DNA of 64,000 nt. It comes from Arthrobacter sp. (GTDB taxonomy: Bacteria; Actinomycetota; Actinomycetes; Actinomycetales; Micrococcaceae). The stretch spans positions 62,001-126,000 of the forward strand of contig JAITLQ010000013.1 in assembly GCA_031277795.1 (NCBI GenBank). The letters run 5' to 3'. The position numbers and the translations under genes are program-made. This document shows positions 26,652 to 34,107 of the stretch, piece by piece (the stretch's first letter is position 1; each line of letters begins with the position of its first letter). The notes below the pieces were generated by a model, which searched no databases, had not been told where the DNA came from, and saw nothing but the letters and a program-made list of their open reading frames with translations.

Positions 26652-27478
26652 GCACCGAGGTCGTTGGCCTGACCAAGACGTTCACCGCGCAGCGAGGCGC
26701 GGCGCCCGTTCGGGCTGCACAAGGCGTCAGTTTCACGATCCCCCGGGGAGGCTCGCTCGGTTTGGTCGGTGAGTCTGGTTCCGGCAAGAGCACGGTGGCC
26801 CGCATGATCGCCGGGTTGGAGCGCCCGGACGCGGGTTCCATCATGGTCGACGGCGAGGACCGCACCCGCCCAGCCCGTGGCGGTCTCGCCCGACGCCGAC
26901 GCGCTTCCCAGGTCCAGATGGTGTTCCAGGACCCCTACGGTTCACTCGATCGACGCCTCACGGTCGACCAGGCACTGCGCCATGCGGCCACCGTGGCCGG
27001 GGCGGCTTCCACTCAAGCCGCGAGCTCGCGGGCACGTGAGCTGATGGACGCCGTCCGCTTGCCAGCCGACACGGCGTCGAAGCATCCGCGCGAGCTCAGT
27101 GGGGGGCAGCGCCAACGCGTGGCGATCGCCCGTGCCCTGGCGTCCCGCCCGAGCCTGCTCATCCTTGACGAAGCAGTCTCCGCCCTGGATGTGTCGGTCC
27201 AGGCGCAAGTCCTTGATGTCCTCCATGAGCTTCGCGCTGAAGCCGGCGTGAGCCTCCTGTTCGTGAGCCACGACCTGGGAGTGGTGTCCCGGATCACCGA
27301 GGAGACGCTGGTGCTCTACCGAGGCGCCCAAGTGGAGCACGCGTCGACCGAGTCCGTGCTGCACGATCCGCAGCATCCGTACACGCGCATGCTGGTCGCG
27401 GCGGTCCCCGGCGAAGGCTGGGACCCAGACGCGGTGGTGGAGTTGCGCCGTGAGTTTGAGCGCTCGGCGCTGAGCTGA
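26648..27478 (+). CDS. DppF-type ABC ATPase
   Basis: 276 residues. Walker A GESGSGKST, signature LSGGQRQRVAIARAL, Walker B LLILDEAVSALD and the peptide-family C-terminal HDPQHPYTRMLVAAVPG. Last gene of the C45-importer operon; its stop is five bases before the flank of the third family A palindrome. Confidence 0.94.
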   Translation: MSTEVVGLTKTFTAQRGAAPVRAAQGVSFTIPRGGSLGLVGESGSGKSTVARMIAGLERPDAGSIMVDGEDRTRPARGGLARRRRASQVQMVFQDPYGSLDRRLTVDQALRHAATVAGAASTQAASSRARELMDAVRLPADTASKHPRELSGGQRQRVAIARALASRPSLLILDEAVSALDVSVQAQVLDVLHELRAEAGVSLLFVSHDLGVVSRITEETLVLYRGAQVEHASTESVLHDPQHPYTRMLVAAVPGEGWDPDAVVELRREFERSALS

Positions 27479-27482
27479 CAAC

Positions 27483-27557
27483 GGCCTCCACCCCTTCGGA
27501 ATCGGAGTGGGTTCGGTACGCTTTCTGGCCAAAAAGCGTACCGAACCCACTCCGATC
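27483..27557. repeat. Family A palindrome copy 3 (right bracket of the C45-Dpp module)
   Basis: Same 17-bp flank and palindrome as 20141-20215, same orientation, one loop difference (TTTC for TTTT) and C for the final T. It sits between the convergent dppF-type gene and the monooxygenase gene at 27654 and is likely also a transcription end. Confidence 0.92.
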
Positions 27558-27580
27558 CTGGCTTGTCAGGGGGCACACGC

Positions 27581-27656
27581 AGCAAGGCCCCGGGCGGTTC
27601 GCGCCCGGGGCCTTGCTGTTGTCATCACTCGCACCCTTAAGGTGCTTCTCACTCTA
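27581..27656 (-). ncRNA. TAGAGT-box/hairpin element, copy 2
   Basis: Read leftward: TAGAGT (27656-27651; its TAG is the stop codon of the monooxygenase), GCACCTTAAGGGTGCGAGTG ATGAC (27645-27621), then a perfect 16-bp stem (27617-27581) with a five-base loop. One base shorter in the box than copies 1 and 3. Candidate small RNA or specialised terminator. Confidence 0.5.
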
Positions 27657-29468
27657 GGAAGCGGTGCTGTCCGCCAGCTGTGCCCCAGCCACGGCCTTCC
27701 TGTCATCGCCGCTCCCCGCCGTGCTCCCGCCGGTGTCGCGCTCCCCACCCAGGGACAGCACCGAGGCGAGCGCGGCGCCTAGGGCGCCCGCCGCGTCGTC
27801 GGGCAGGGTGTCGGCGCGCCACGCGACGTGCAGATCGGGTCGCACCAGCACGGCACCCGCCTCGCTCACGCCGCGCAGGCGGGCCCACGAGCACTCCGGA
27901 TCCTCGGCGTCCAGGCCCGGCCCGACCGCGACCACATCGACGTCCAGCCCCTCCGCGGCCCCGCGCCAGGCGGCACCGCCCGGCCCCACCAGCAGCGCGA
28001 ACCGCCCGCGCCCCGCGAGGTCGCGCGTCGAGAGCCGCTGAGTCCCCCGCGTCAGCCACGCGTGGGGCAGCGGGGAGCCGGGGATCGTGTCTTGCTCGTA
28101 GTAGAGGCCCGGATTGCGGGCGGGCTCGGGGTGCCTCCCCTCCCGCACGACGGCGGAGGAGGAGTAGCGCTGGCCCAGCTCGGCGCCCAGCGCGTTGAAG
28201 TTCTCGTCCTGCACTTGAAGCGCGGCGGCCAGGGCCGCCCGCACGGCTTCGCCCTCGGGGCCGGGGGCGAAGCGGGAGGCGAGCGCCGCCTCGCCCTCCT
28301 CGCGGCTCTGGCCCGGGCGCAGGCCCAGCGCCGCCGGGATGGCCAGGAGCGCCTTGAGCGAGGTGTTGGCACGCTCCACGATCTGCCGCGCCACCGGCAC
28401 CTGCTCCTCGGAGTAGCTCGCCAGCAACCCCTCGCCCGCCGCGCCCCGGAGCACGCGGGCCAGCTTCCAGGAGAGGTTGAACGCATCCTGGATGCAAGTG
28501 TTGGCCCCGAGCCCGCCGGCCGGTGGATGCCGATGGGCCGCGTTGCCCGCGATGAGCACGCGACCGGCATGCATGAGCGGCGCGTGGACGTCGTTGATGG
28601 TCCACGTCGAGGTGCCGATGAGGCGCACGGCGAGGTCCGGGTCACCCACGTAGGCGCGCACGATCTCCCGGGCGCCGTCCTCGTCACGCGCCGGGTCCCC
28701 CAGCCCGGGGTCGAAGGGGATGGACACGACCCACTCGTTCCACGCCGCGACGTTCACGAACATCGCGTTGTCGACGCCCGCCCCTCCGCCGGCGCGGAAG
28801 ACCTGGAAGAGGGCGCCGGGCCGGTGCCCCACGTAGCGCGTCAGGTCCGCCTCGACCCAGTAGTTGACCATGTGCCCCAGCCCCGTGGCGCCCACGGTCT
28901 CGAAGCCGAGCTGGCGCACCACGGTGGAGTTGTCCCCGTCCGCGCCGATCGCGTAGCGGGAGGTCACCTCGATCTCCTCGCCGCTGACGCGATCCTTGAT
29001 GAGAGCGCGCACGCGCTCGCCCTCGTCGCGGATCCGCGTGAGCTCCCAGTTGAAGCGGACGTCGGCGCCCAGCTCGCGGGCGCGCGCGCAGAGCAGCGGC
29101 TCCAGGACGTGCTGCGGGATGTTGGTGACGGCGCAGGGGCTGGCGGCGGCGTAGTCGCCGGCGCGCGCCGGCCCGGCTCCCCACGCGTCGCGGCGGCCGA
29201 TCTCGGAGCCGGCCAGGCTCTCGGCCCACACCACGCGGCCCATGAACGCCGCGGGCATGGCCGCCGCGGTCACGGTGTCCTCCAGGTCGAGGTCCCGGAA
29301 GATCTCCATGGTGCGCTGGTTGATCACGTGGGCGCGGGGTGAATTGGCCAGGCCCGGGTAGCGGGTGATTGCGAGGACCCCCACCCCCTCGCGGGTCAGG
29401 AGGGCGGCCGCGGCGAGGCCGGTCGGCCCCGCTCCCACGACCAGGACGTCGACGTTCAGGGTCTGCAT
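27654..29468 (-). CDS. FAD-dependent aromatic hydroxylase (PheA/TfdB type)
   Basis: 604 residues. FAD-binding VVGAGPTGLAAAALL, SPRAHVINQRTMEIFRDL, the DG motif (AIGADGDNSTVV), GNAAHRHPPAGGLGANTCIQ and a C-terminal domain of ~180 residues as in phenol and 2,4-dichlorophenol hydroxylases. Likely ortho-hydroxylation of a phenolic acid. It shares architecture with the protein at 34108. A palindromic operator and a Crp-type site lie upstream, and the GntR gene downstream on the same strand is the likely local regulator. Confidence 0.9.
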   Translation of the reverse strand: MQTLNVDVLVVGAGPTGLAAAALLTREGVGVLAITRYPGLANSPRAHVINQRTMEIFRDLDLEDTVTAAAMPAAFMGRVVWAESLAGSEIGRRDAWGAGPARAGDYAAASPCAVTNIPQHVLEPLLCARARELGADVRFNWELTRIRDEGERVRALIKDRVSGEEIEVTSRYAIGADGDNSTVVRQLGFETVGATGLGHMVNYWVEADLTRYVGHRPGALFQVFRAGGGAGVDNAMFVNVAAWNEWVVSIPFDPGLGDPARDEDGAREIVRAYVGDPDLAVRLIGTSTWTINDVHAPLMHAGRVLIAGNAAHRHPPAGGLGANTCIQDAFNLSWKLARVLRGAAGEGLLASYSEEQVPVARQIVERANTSLKALLAIPAALGLRPGQSREEGEAALASRFAPGPEGEAVRAALAAALQVQDENFNALGAELGQRYSSSAVVREGRHPEPARNPGLYYEQDTIPGSPLPHAWLTRGTQRLSTRDLAGRGRFALLVGPGGAAWRGAAEGLDVDVVAVGPGLDAEDPECSWARLRGVSEAGAVLVRPDLHVAWRADTLPDDAAGALGAALASVLSLGGERDTGGSTAGSGDDRKAVAGAQLADSTAS

Positions 29469-29530
29469 GAGCTGGATTCCTCGCTCCTTGCGCGGCGCGC
29501 GGCAGCGCCCGTCAGGACGCCCGCGTCAGA

Positions 29531-29546
29531 CGTGACACGTATCACG
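29531..29546. promoter_or_regulatory. Crp/GlxR-like site
   Basis: GTGACACGTATCAC within CGTGACACGTATCACG fits the GTGA-N6-TCAC arrangement of Crp-family operators. Located about 65 bp upstream of the monooxygenase start. Confidence 0.5.
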
Positions 29547-29571
29547 CCACCGACACCCTATGGGAGGATTT

Positions 29572-29601
29572 CGCACGCGATCAAGAGAAAGATCGTGTGC
29601 G
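29572..29601. promoter_or_regulatory. Probable GntR operator upstream of the 27654 monooxygenase
   Basis: Inverted repeat CGCACGCGATC - 8 bases - GATCGTGTGCG. Its right half ATCGTGTGCGAT recurs at 37810-37821 (inside a palindrome) and, as ATCGTGTGTAAT, at 30494-30483. This points to one regulator for these three places. Confidence 0.6.
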
Positions 29602-29622
29602 ATTCAAGTGAGGGGGACAAGA

Positions 29623-29653
29623 GGTGCGCCCCTCCCGGCGGGAGGGGCGCACC
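29623..29653 (-). terminator. Hairpin after the GntR gene, with GAC-box beyond
   Basis: Perfect 14-bp stem GGTGCGCCCCTCCC / GGGAGGGGCGCACC with loop GGC. A dispersed-motif copy (GCCCGACGTCGGGCGGTCGGG) lies at 29664-29684, between the hairpin and the gntR stop at 29713. Confidence 0.7.
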
Positions 29654-29712
29654 CGGGCCAAGCGCCCGACGTCGGGCGGTCGGGTCGGGCGGTCGGGTCA
29701 GGCGAGCACGGC

Positions 29713-30396
29713 TTAGAAGAAGCCGGTGGGCGGCTGCTGGCCGGTGGACTCCAGGCCCTTCTCGTACTCGCGCACGGCCACGAGGGTGTTGACCTCGTGG
29801 CGGCGGGCGGCGGTCTCGATCATGTCCGGGTCGGCGCCGCCCTCGATGAGGTCGAGGATCGCGTCATGCTCGGAGAGGGAGGCCAGCGCGCGTCCCGGCG
29901 CGTACCAAAACGCCGAGCGGCGCACGAGCTCCACGCGCGTCCACTCGTCGGTGACCATGCGGTTGAGCCGGTCGTCGTCGCACTTGGAGGCCAGCAGCTG
30001 ATGGAAGTCTCGGTTGATGCGGCCGAAGCCGCCCAGGTCGAAATTGGCCAGGGCGTCGCGCATTTGCTGGTTCAGCTCGCGCGCCTTGGCGATGTCCTCC
30101 GCGGAGAGCTCCGGAGCGGAGAGAGCGGTGGCCAGGCCCTCGAGCCGGGCCACGAGGCGCAGCGAACGCTGCCACTCCTCCGTGTCGAAGCTGCGGACCA
30201 CGGCCCCGGCGTTCTGGACGATCTCCACCCAGCCCTCTGCCTCGAGCCGGCGCAGCGACTCGCGCCACGGCCCGGAGCTGATGCCGTACTCGCGGCCCAG
30301 CTGGTCGATCACGAGGCGTTGCCCGGGACCGTAGGTGCCGTCCATGATGCGCTCGCGCAGGATCGAATAGGCCCGATCGGCCTTACTCTCCGCCAT
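29713..30396 (-). CDS. GntR-family (FadR/FCD) regulator
   Basis: 227 residues. Winged helix-turn-helix (LRERIMDGTYGPGQRLVIDQ ... GISSGPWRESLRRLEAEGWV) and an FCD ligand domain with the conserved metal/ligand His in DFHQLLASKC, SEHDAILDLIEGG and AARRHEVNTL. FCD regulators usually sense organic acids, often the pathway substrate. It probably controls the neighbouring hydroxylase genes through the ATCGTGTG motif. Confidence 0.92.
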   Translation of the reverse strand: MAESKADRAYSILRERIMDGTYGPGQRLVIDQLGREYGISSGPWRESLRRLEAEGWVEIVQNAGAVVRSFDTEEWQRSLRLVARLEGLATALSAPELSAEDIAKARELNQQMRDALANFDLGGFGRINRDFHQLLASKCDDDRLNRMVTDEWTRVELVRRSAFWYAPGRALASLSEHDAILDLIEGGADPDMIETAARRHEVNTLVAVREYEKGLESTGQQPPTGFF

Positions 30397-30483
30397 TCCC
30401 TTCTCCCTTTCTACGGCCGCCCCGTCATGAGCAGGGCGGCACCGAGAGGCGGCCGCGGAGCGACGCCGTGGTTGTGCTCCTTA

Positions 30484-31512
30484 TTACACACGATTCCGTC
30501 GGCGATTCCGAGACAATTGCCCCAGGAAGCCGCCCACCATCGCCGATTCCCCGGCCCCCGGGCGCGTCAGCACGAGGACGCTCAGCGGCGCCGGTTCGGG
30601 CCGCAGCTCTCGCACCTCGACGTCGAAGCGGCCCAGCCCCTCCCCATCCGGATCCGGCAAGATCGCCGCGCCGGCCCCCGCCTCGATGAGCGGCAGCGCC
30701 GTCTGGATCGTCTCCACCGTCCGGTACGCGCGCGGCGTGACGCGGTGGCGGCGCAGCGTGGCCTCCACGGCCTCCGGCAGCGAGGGAACGGCCGCCGTGC
30801 GCTGCGGGATGAGCAGCGTGTGCTCGCTGAATCCCGCCAAGGGGTAGGGATCGACGGCGCCGCCGGCGCCGCTGACGCTGTCGGCACTGTCGGCGCTATC
30901 GCCGCCAGCGCCGTTGGTACTGCCAACACTGTTGGCGCCGTCGGCGCCACGGGCACCTCCGGCCGGCGTGACCGCGCCGCGCGGGAAGACGCCCCGCAGC
31001 GGCACCTCGCCCCAGGGGTGCACCTCGAGGGAATCCCGGTAGCGGCGGGCGAAGGCCTCACCATCGGCGACCATGACGCAGGCCGCGTCCACCTCGGCCG
31101 CGAGCAAGCGGTCGATGGCGGTCCACGGCGGCGGATCGGAGAGCCGCACCTCCACGCCCGGAGCCGCCTCGGCGTACGCCCGCAGCAGCCGCGGCACCCT
31201 GCTCCAGAGCAGGGCGGGAACGGCGGCCAGGCGCAGGACGCCGCGCGTGCCGCGCCCGTAGTCCCGCAGTTCCTCCTGCAGCCGCTCCACCTCGCCCAGG
31301 ACGCGCGCGGAGGCGCCCAGCAGGTGCCGCCCGGCGCTCGTTGGCTCCACACCGCGAGGCGTGCGCACCAGGAGCTGCACGCCGAGCGAGGCCTCCAGCT
31401 TGGAGATCGCCACGGAGAGGGGCGGCTGGGACATGTGCAGGGCGTGGGCGGCGGCGGTGATGGAGCCGGCCTCGACCACGGCCTGGAAGTAGCGCAGCTC
31501 GCGAAGTTCCAT
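30484..31512 (-). CDS. LysR-family regulator with a low-complexity insert
   Basis: 342 residues from ATG 31512. Standard N-terminal helix-turn-helix (FQAVVEAGSITAAAHALHMS) and a two-subdomain effector-binding region. Residues about 184-220 are a Gly/Ala/Ser/Asp-rich insert (GADGANSVGS, GDSADSADSVSG) encoded by imperfect GCCGTCGGC-like repeats and absent from ordinary LysR proteins. Divergent from the extradiol dioxygenase gene, which it probably activates in response to a ring substrate. The stop codon lies within the ATTACACACGATT motif. Confidence 0.9.
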   Translation of the reverse strand: MELRELRYFQAVVEAGSITAAAHALHMSQPPLSVAISKLEASLGVQLLVRTPRGVEPTSAGRHLLGASARVLGEVERLQEELRDYGRGTRGVLRLAAVPALLWSRVPRLLRAYAEAAPGVEVRLSDPPPWTAIDRLLAAEVDAACVMVADGEAFARRYRDSLEVHPWGEVPLRGVFPRGAVTPAGGARGADGANSVGSTNGAGGDSADSADSVSGAGGAVDPYPLAGFSEHTLLIPQRTAAVPSLPEAVEATLRRHRVTPRAYRTVETIQTALPLIEAGAGAAILPDPDGEGLGRFDVEVRELRPEPAPLSVLVLTRPGAGESAMVGGFLGQLSRNRRRNRV

Positions 31513-31659
31513 ACTCACAAGACTAGTCACCGCCCTTAGATATACATCCAAACTATGACCAGGCCAGGAAGAAAGTAGTACCCGCACGCCCCCGATCGGC
31601 GGCACGCTAAAGCCAAGCGACCGGCCCACCGCCGGACCCCACCCCACCAGGAGGCACCC

Positions 31660-32655
31660 GTGCTGCCCACCACCAATTTCCAGCCCCCGTTCGCCATCAC
31701 CCGCGCCAGCCACGTGGCCATGGCCGTGACCGACCTCGAGGCTTCGGTGAACTTCTACCGCGACGTCGTGGGACTCGTCGTCACCGAGGTGGACGGCGAC
31801 ACCGCCTACCTCCGCGGCCTCGAGGAGTCGGCCCACCACTCCCTGGTCCTCCAGCAGGCCCCGGAGGCCAAGGCGCTGCGCGTTGGCCTGCGCGTGCGCA
31901 CCGACGAGGACATCTTCGCCGCCGAGCGTTTCTGCAAGGACGCCGGCCTCACCTACCAGCGCGTCGAGCGCGCCCACCAGGGCCCCACCCTGCAGTTCAC
32001 CGACCCCGTGGGCACCCACATGGAGCTGACCAGCTCCATGAGCCTCGTTGAGCGCAAGATGCAGAACTTCGACGAGTTCGTGGCCGGCGCCCCGCAGCGC
32101 CTGGATCACTACCAGGTCGTCACCTACGACGTGCAGAAGGCCACCGACTTCTGGACCTCTCTCGGCATGCGCATGTCCGAGTACACGGCCAAGGACGGCA
32201 CGGACGAGCTCTGGGGCACCTGGATGGAGGTCAAGGGCAACACCCACGACCTCGTCTTCACGAACGGCCGCGGCCCGCGCCTGCACCACTTCGCCTACAC
32301 CGTCCCGGACGGCACCTCGCTGCTGCACGCCGCGGACGTCGCCGGGGCCCTGGGCGCCGGCGAGGAGATCGACCGCGGCCCCGGCCGCCACGGCATCTCC
32401 AACGCGCTCTTCCTCTACCTGCGCGACCCCGACCAGCACCGCGTGGAGCTCTTCACGACCCATTACCAATTCATCGACCTCGAGGAGCAGCCCATCCGCT
32501 GGGACATCTCCAACCCCAAGCGCGCGCAGCTCTGGGGCATGCCGGCCTCCAAGCGCTGGTTCTTCGAGGCGAGCGAGTTCCCTGGCGAGCCGGTGTTCGA
32601 GCCGCTGCTGACCGCCTCACCCGATACGCTCGAGGACTACCTGGCCATCCACTAG
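31660..32655 (+). CDS. Extradiol dioxygenase, homoprotocatechuate 2,3-dioxygenase-like
   Basis: 331 residues, GTG start preceded by CCAGGAGG. Two vicinal-oxygen-chelate modules. The metal triad of Brevibacterium/Arthrobacter homoprotocatechuate 2,3-dioxygenases aligns as His150 (RLDHYQ), His210 (LHHFAY) and Glu263 (HRVELF); the second-sphere His (NTHDLVF, His196), GPGRHGISNA and the tail NSPQRAQLWG-like WDISNPKRAQLWG are also kept. Fe or Mn would be the metal. Substrate may be homoprotocatechuate or another catechol acid; the rest of an hpa pathway is not in the window. Confidence 0.88.
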   Translation: MLPTTNFQPPFAITRASHVAMAVTDLEASVNFYRDVVGLVVTEVDGDTAYLRGLEESAHHSLVLQQAPEAKALRVGLRVRTDEDIFAAERFCKDAGLTYQRVERAHQGPTLQFTDPVGTHMELTSSMSLVERKMQNFDEFVAGAPQRLDHYQVVTYDVQKATDFWTSLGMRMSEYTAKDGTDELWGTWMEVKGNTHDLVFTNGRGPRLHHFAYTVPDGTSLLHAADVAGALGAGEEIDRGPGRHGISNALFLYLRDPDQHRVELFTTHYQFIDLEEQPIRWDISNPKRAQLWGMPASKRWFFEASEFPGEPVFEPLLTASPDTLEDYLAIH

Positions 32656-32720
32656 GACCGAGCCGGCGCGCCGTCCACCCCCGCGGGCCCATGACCCCGC
32701 GCGGTGGGGCAGTGCGCACC

Positions 32721-32862
32721 GTGTGCCCGGCGGTGCCGGGCACACCCCCACCCCTCGCGTACCGCACGGTCGCCATCGCGCCCGGCGGCGGCGACCGTGC
32801 GGTACGCACGGGAAGCGGAGACCAGAGGTGCCCGACGCCGGGTGGTGACCACCCGGCGTCGT
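32721..32862. repeat. Palindrome E, small hairpin and inverted GAC-box pair
   Basis: In the gap between the dioxygenase and araC: a hairpin GTGTGCCCGG / CCGGGCACAC (32721-32745), a long palindrome (32757-32807) with perfect 18-bp arms GCGTACCGCACGGTCGCC and a 15-base loop, then two copies of the dispersed motif head to head (CGACGCCGGGTGG-TGA-CCACCCGGCGTCG, 32833-32861). The elements probably end transcription after the dioxygenase. Confidence 0.85.
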
Positions 32863-32903
32863 GCACCGTTGGTCTTTGCCCCACCACCGCAAGGGAGCGC
32901 GGT

Positions 32904-33845
32904 ATGACGCAGCGACTGGTGCGCAGCCATGGTTTCGGCGACACGCTGATCGACTGGGGCTACTTCGACGAGGCCCCGCCCTCCGCCGCGCGCGAGCACC
33001 CCGGCGAGGGCGGGCTCATCCGCGGCGAGCTGGGGACCACCGAGCTCGACCTCATCACGATCGAGGCGCCGCGGCTGGCGGTGTCGCGCACGACGGCGCA
33101 TGTGCGCAGCGCGCCGGGGCCGCGGCACATCCTCACGGTGCAGCTGCGCGGCGAGAGCGTGCTGGCGCCGAGCGACGGGGCCGAGCCGATCCTGCTCGCG
33201 CCGGGCGAGGTGGGCTACTGGGACTCGCAGATGCCGTATCGCTGGGACTTCACGGGGCCGGTCGAGCTGCTCATGCTGCGCGTGCCGTTCGCGAGCCTCG
33301 AGCTCGCGCCTGCCGCGCTGTCCGCGGTGCGGGCCACGCGCCTGGCCGTGGACGCCGGGCACGCGGGGCTGGCCGTCGACTTCGCTCGGGGCGCGCTGGC
33401 GCACCCGACCCTGTTTCACGGTCCGCTCGGGACGCGGGCGCTGGGCGACGTGGCGCGCCTCTTCACGACGCTGTTGGCCACCGTCGTCCAGGCAGCGGGG
33501 GCCAGCGAGCGCGGCGCGCCGGCGTTTGCGCGGGCCGTGGAATTCATTGGGGCGCGGCTGGGTGAACCGCTCACCCTCGCCGGGATCGCCGCCGCGACCG
33601 GGATGGCGCCGCGCACCCTGCAGGGGCTCTTCCAGGAGCGCGGCACCACCGTCACGGCGTGGATCAGGCTGCGGCGGCTCGAGGCGGCGCGCGCCGCGCT
33701 GGCCGATCCGGCCCACGCCGGCCGGACGCTCGCCGATCTGGCCAGTTCCTTCGGCTTTGCGGACCACGCGCACCTGGCGCGCAGCTTCCGCGCCACGTAC
33801 GGCGAGACGCCGTCGGCCTGGAGGGCCCGCGCCCTGCGGGGGTAG
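32904..33845 (+). CDS. AraC-family regulator (AraC-binding-2 type)
   Basis: 313 residues from ATG 32904 with AAGGGAG upstream. The N-terminal half fits the AraC_binding_2 sensor of aromatic-catabolism regulators (LLAPGEVGYWDSQMPYRWDF). The C-terminal domain has both helix-turn-helices (LAGIAAATGMAPRTLQGLF and LADLASSFGFADHAHLARSF). It is convergent with the 34108 monooxygenase gene. Its target is not evident. Confidence 0.9.
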   Translation: MTQRLVRSHGFGDTLIDWGYFDEAPPSAAREHPGEGGLIRGELGTTELDLITIEAPRLAVSRTTAHVRSAPGPRHILTVQLRGESVLAPSDGAEPILLAPGEVGYWDSQMPYRWDFTGPVELLMLRVPFASLELAPAALSAVRATRLAVDAGHAGLAVDFARGALAHPTLFHGPLGTRALGDVARLFTTLLATVVQAAGASERGAPAFARAVEFIGARLGEPLTLAGIAAATGMAPRTLQGLFQERGTTVTAWIRLRRLEAARAALADPAHAGRTLADLASSFGFADHAHLARSFRATYGETPSAWRARALRG

Positions 33846-33969
33846 CGCCCGGCGCGGTGAGCGCCCCGGACGCGACGCCGTCGCCCACCGAGCCGCCCAC
33901 GCCCGCGGGCCTCGAGACCGCGACAAGAGCCGACCCCTCGGGCCGCGGCCCTCGGGATCGCCCCCTCCC

Positions 33970-34092
33970 CCGTTCCCGAGTGCCTCGTGCTTGCGAGGCC
34001 CCCTCGCGAGTGCCTTGTGTCGCCGCATCGGCCGTGAAGGCGACACAAGGCACTCGGGAACGGACGCGAACAGCACACGGCACTCGCGAGCG
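33970..34092. repeat. Palindrome D mosaic
   Basis: Nested inverted repeats made from GAGTGCC units: CCGTTCCCGAGTGCC (33970-33984) pairs with GGCACTCGGGAACGG (34049-34063), CGAGTGCCTTGTGTCGCC (34007-34024) pairs with GGCGACACAAGGCACTCG (34039-34056), and a further CACGGCACTCGCGAG lies at 34076-34090. It fills the convergent gap between araC and the monooxygenase. Confidence 0.8.
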
Positions 34093-34107
34093 CGCGGATG
34101 GAGCGGG

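Noticed and set aside
20141-27557. Family A repeats as phage or integrase attachment sites
   Set aside because: No integrase, tRNA or mobility gene lies between or beside them, and a third copy lies elsewhere in inverted orientation.
31513-32469. Apparent long N-terminal extension of the LysR gene across the dioxygenase
   Set aside because: It is the antisense of the dioxygenase and lacks family features; the LysR helix-turn-helix begins right at ATG 31512.
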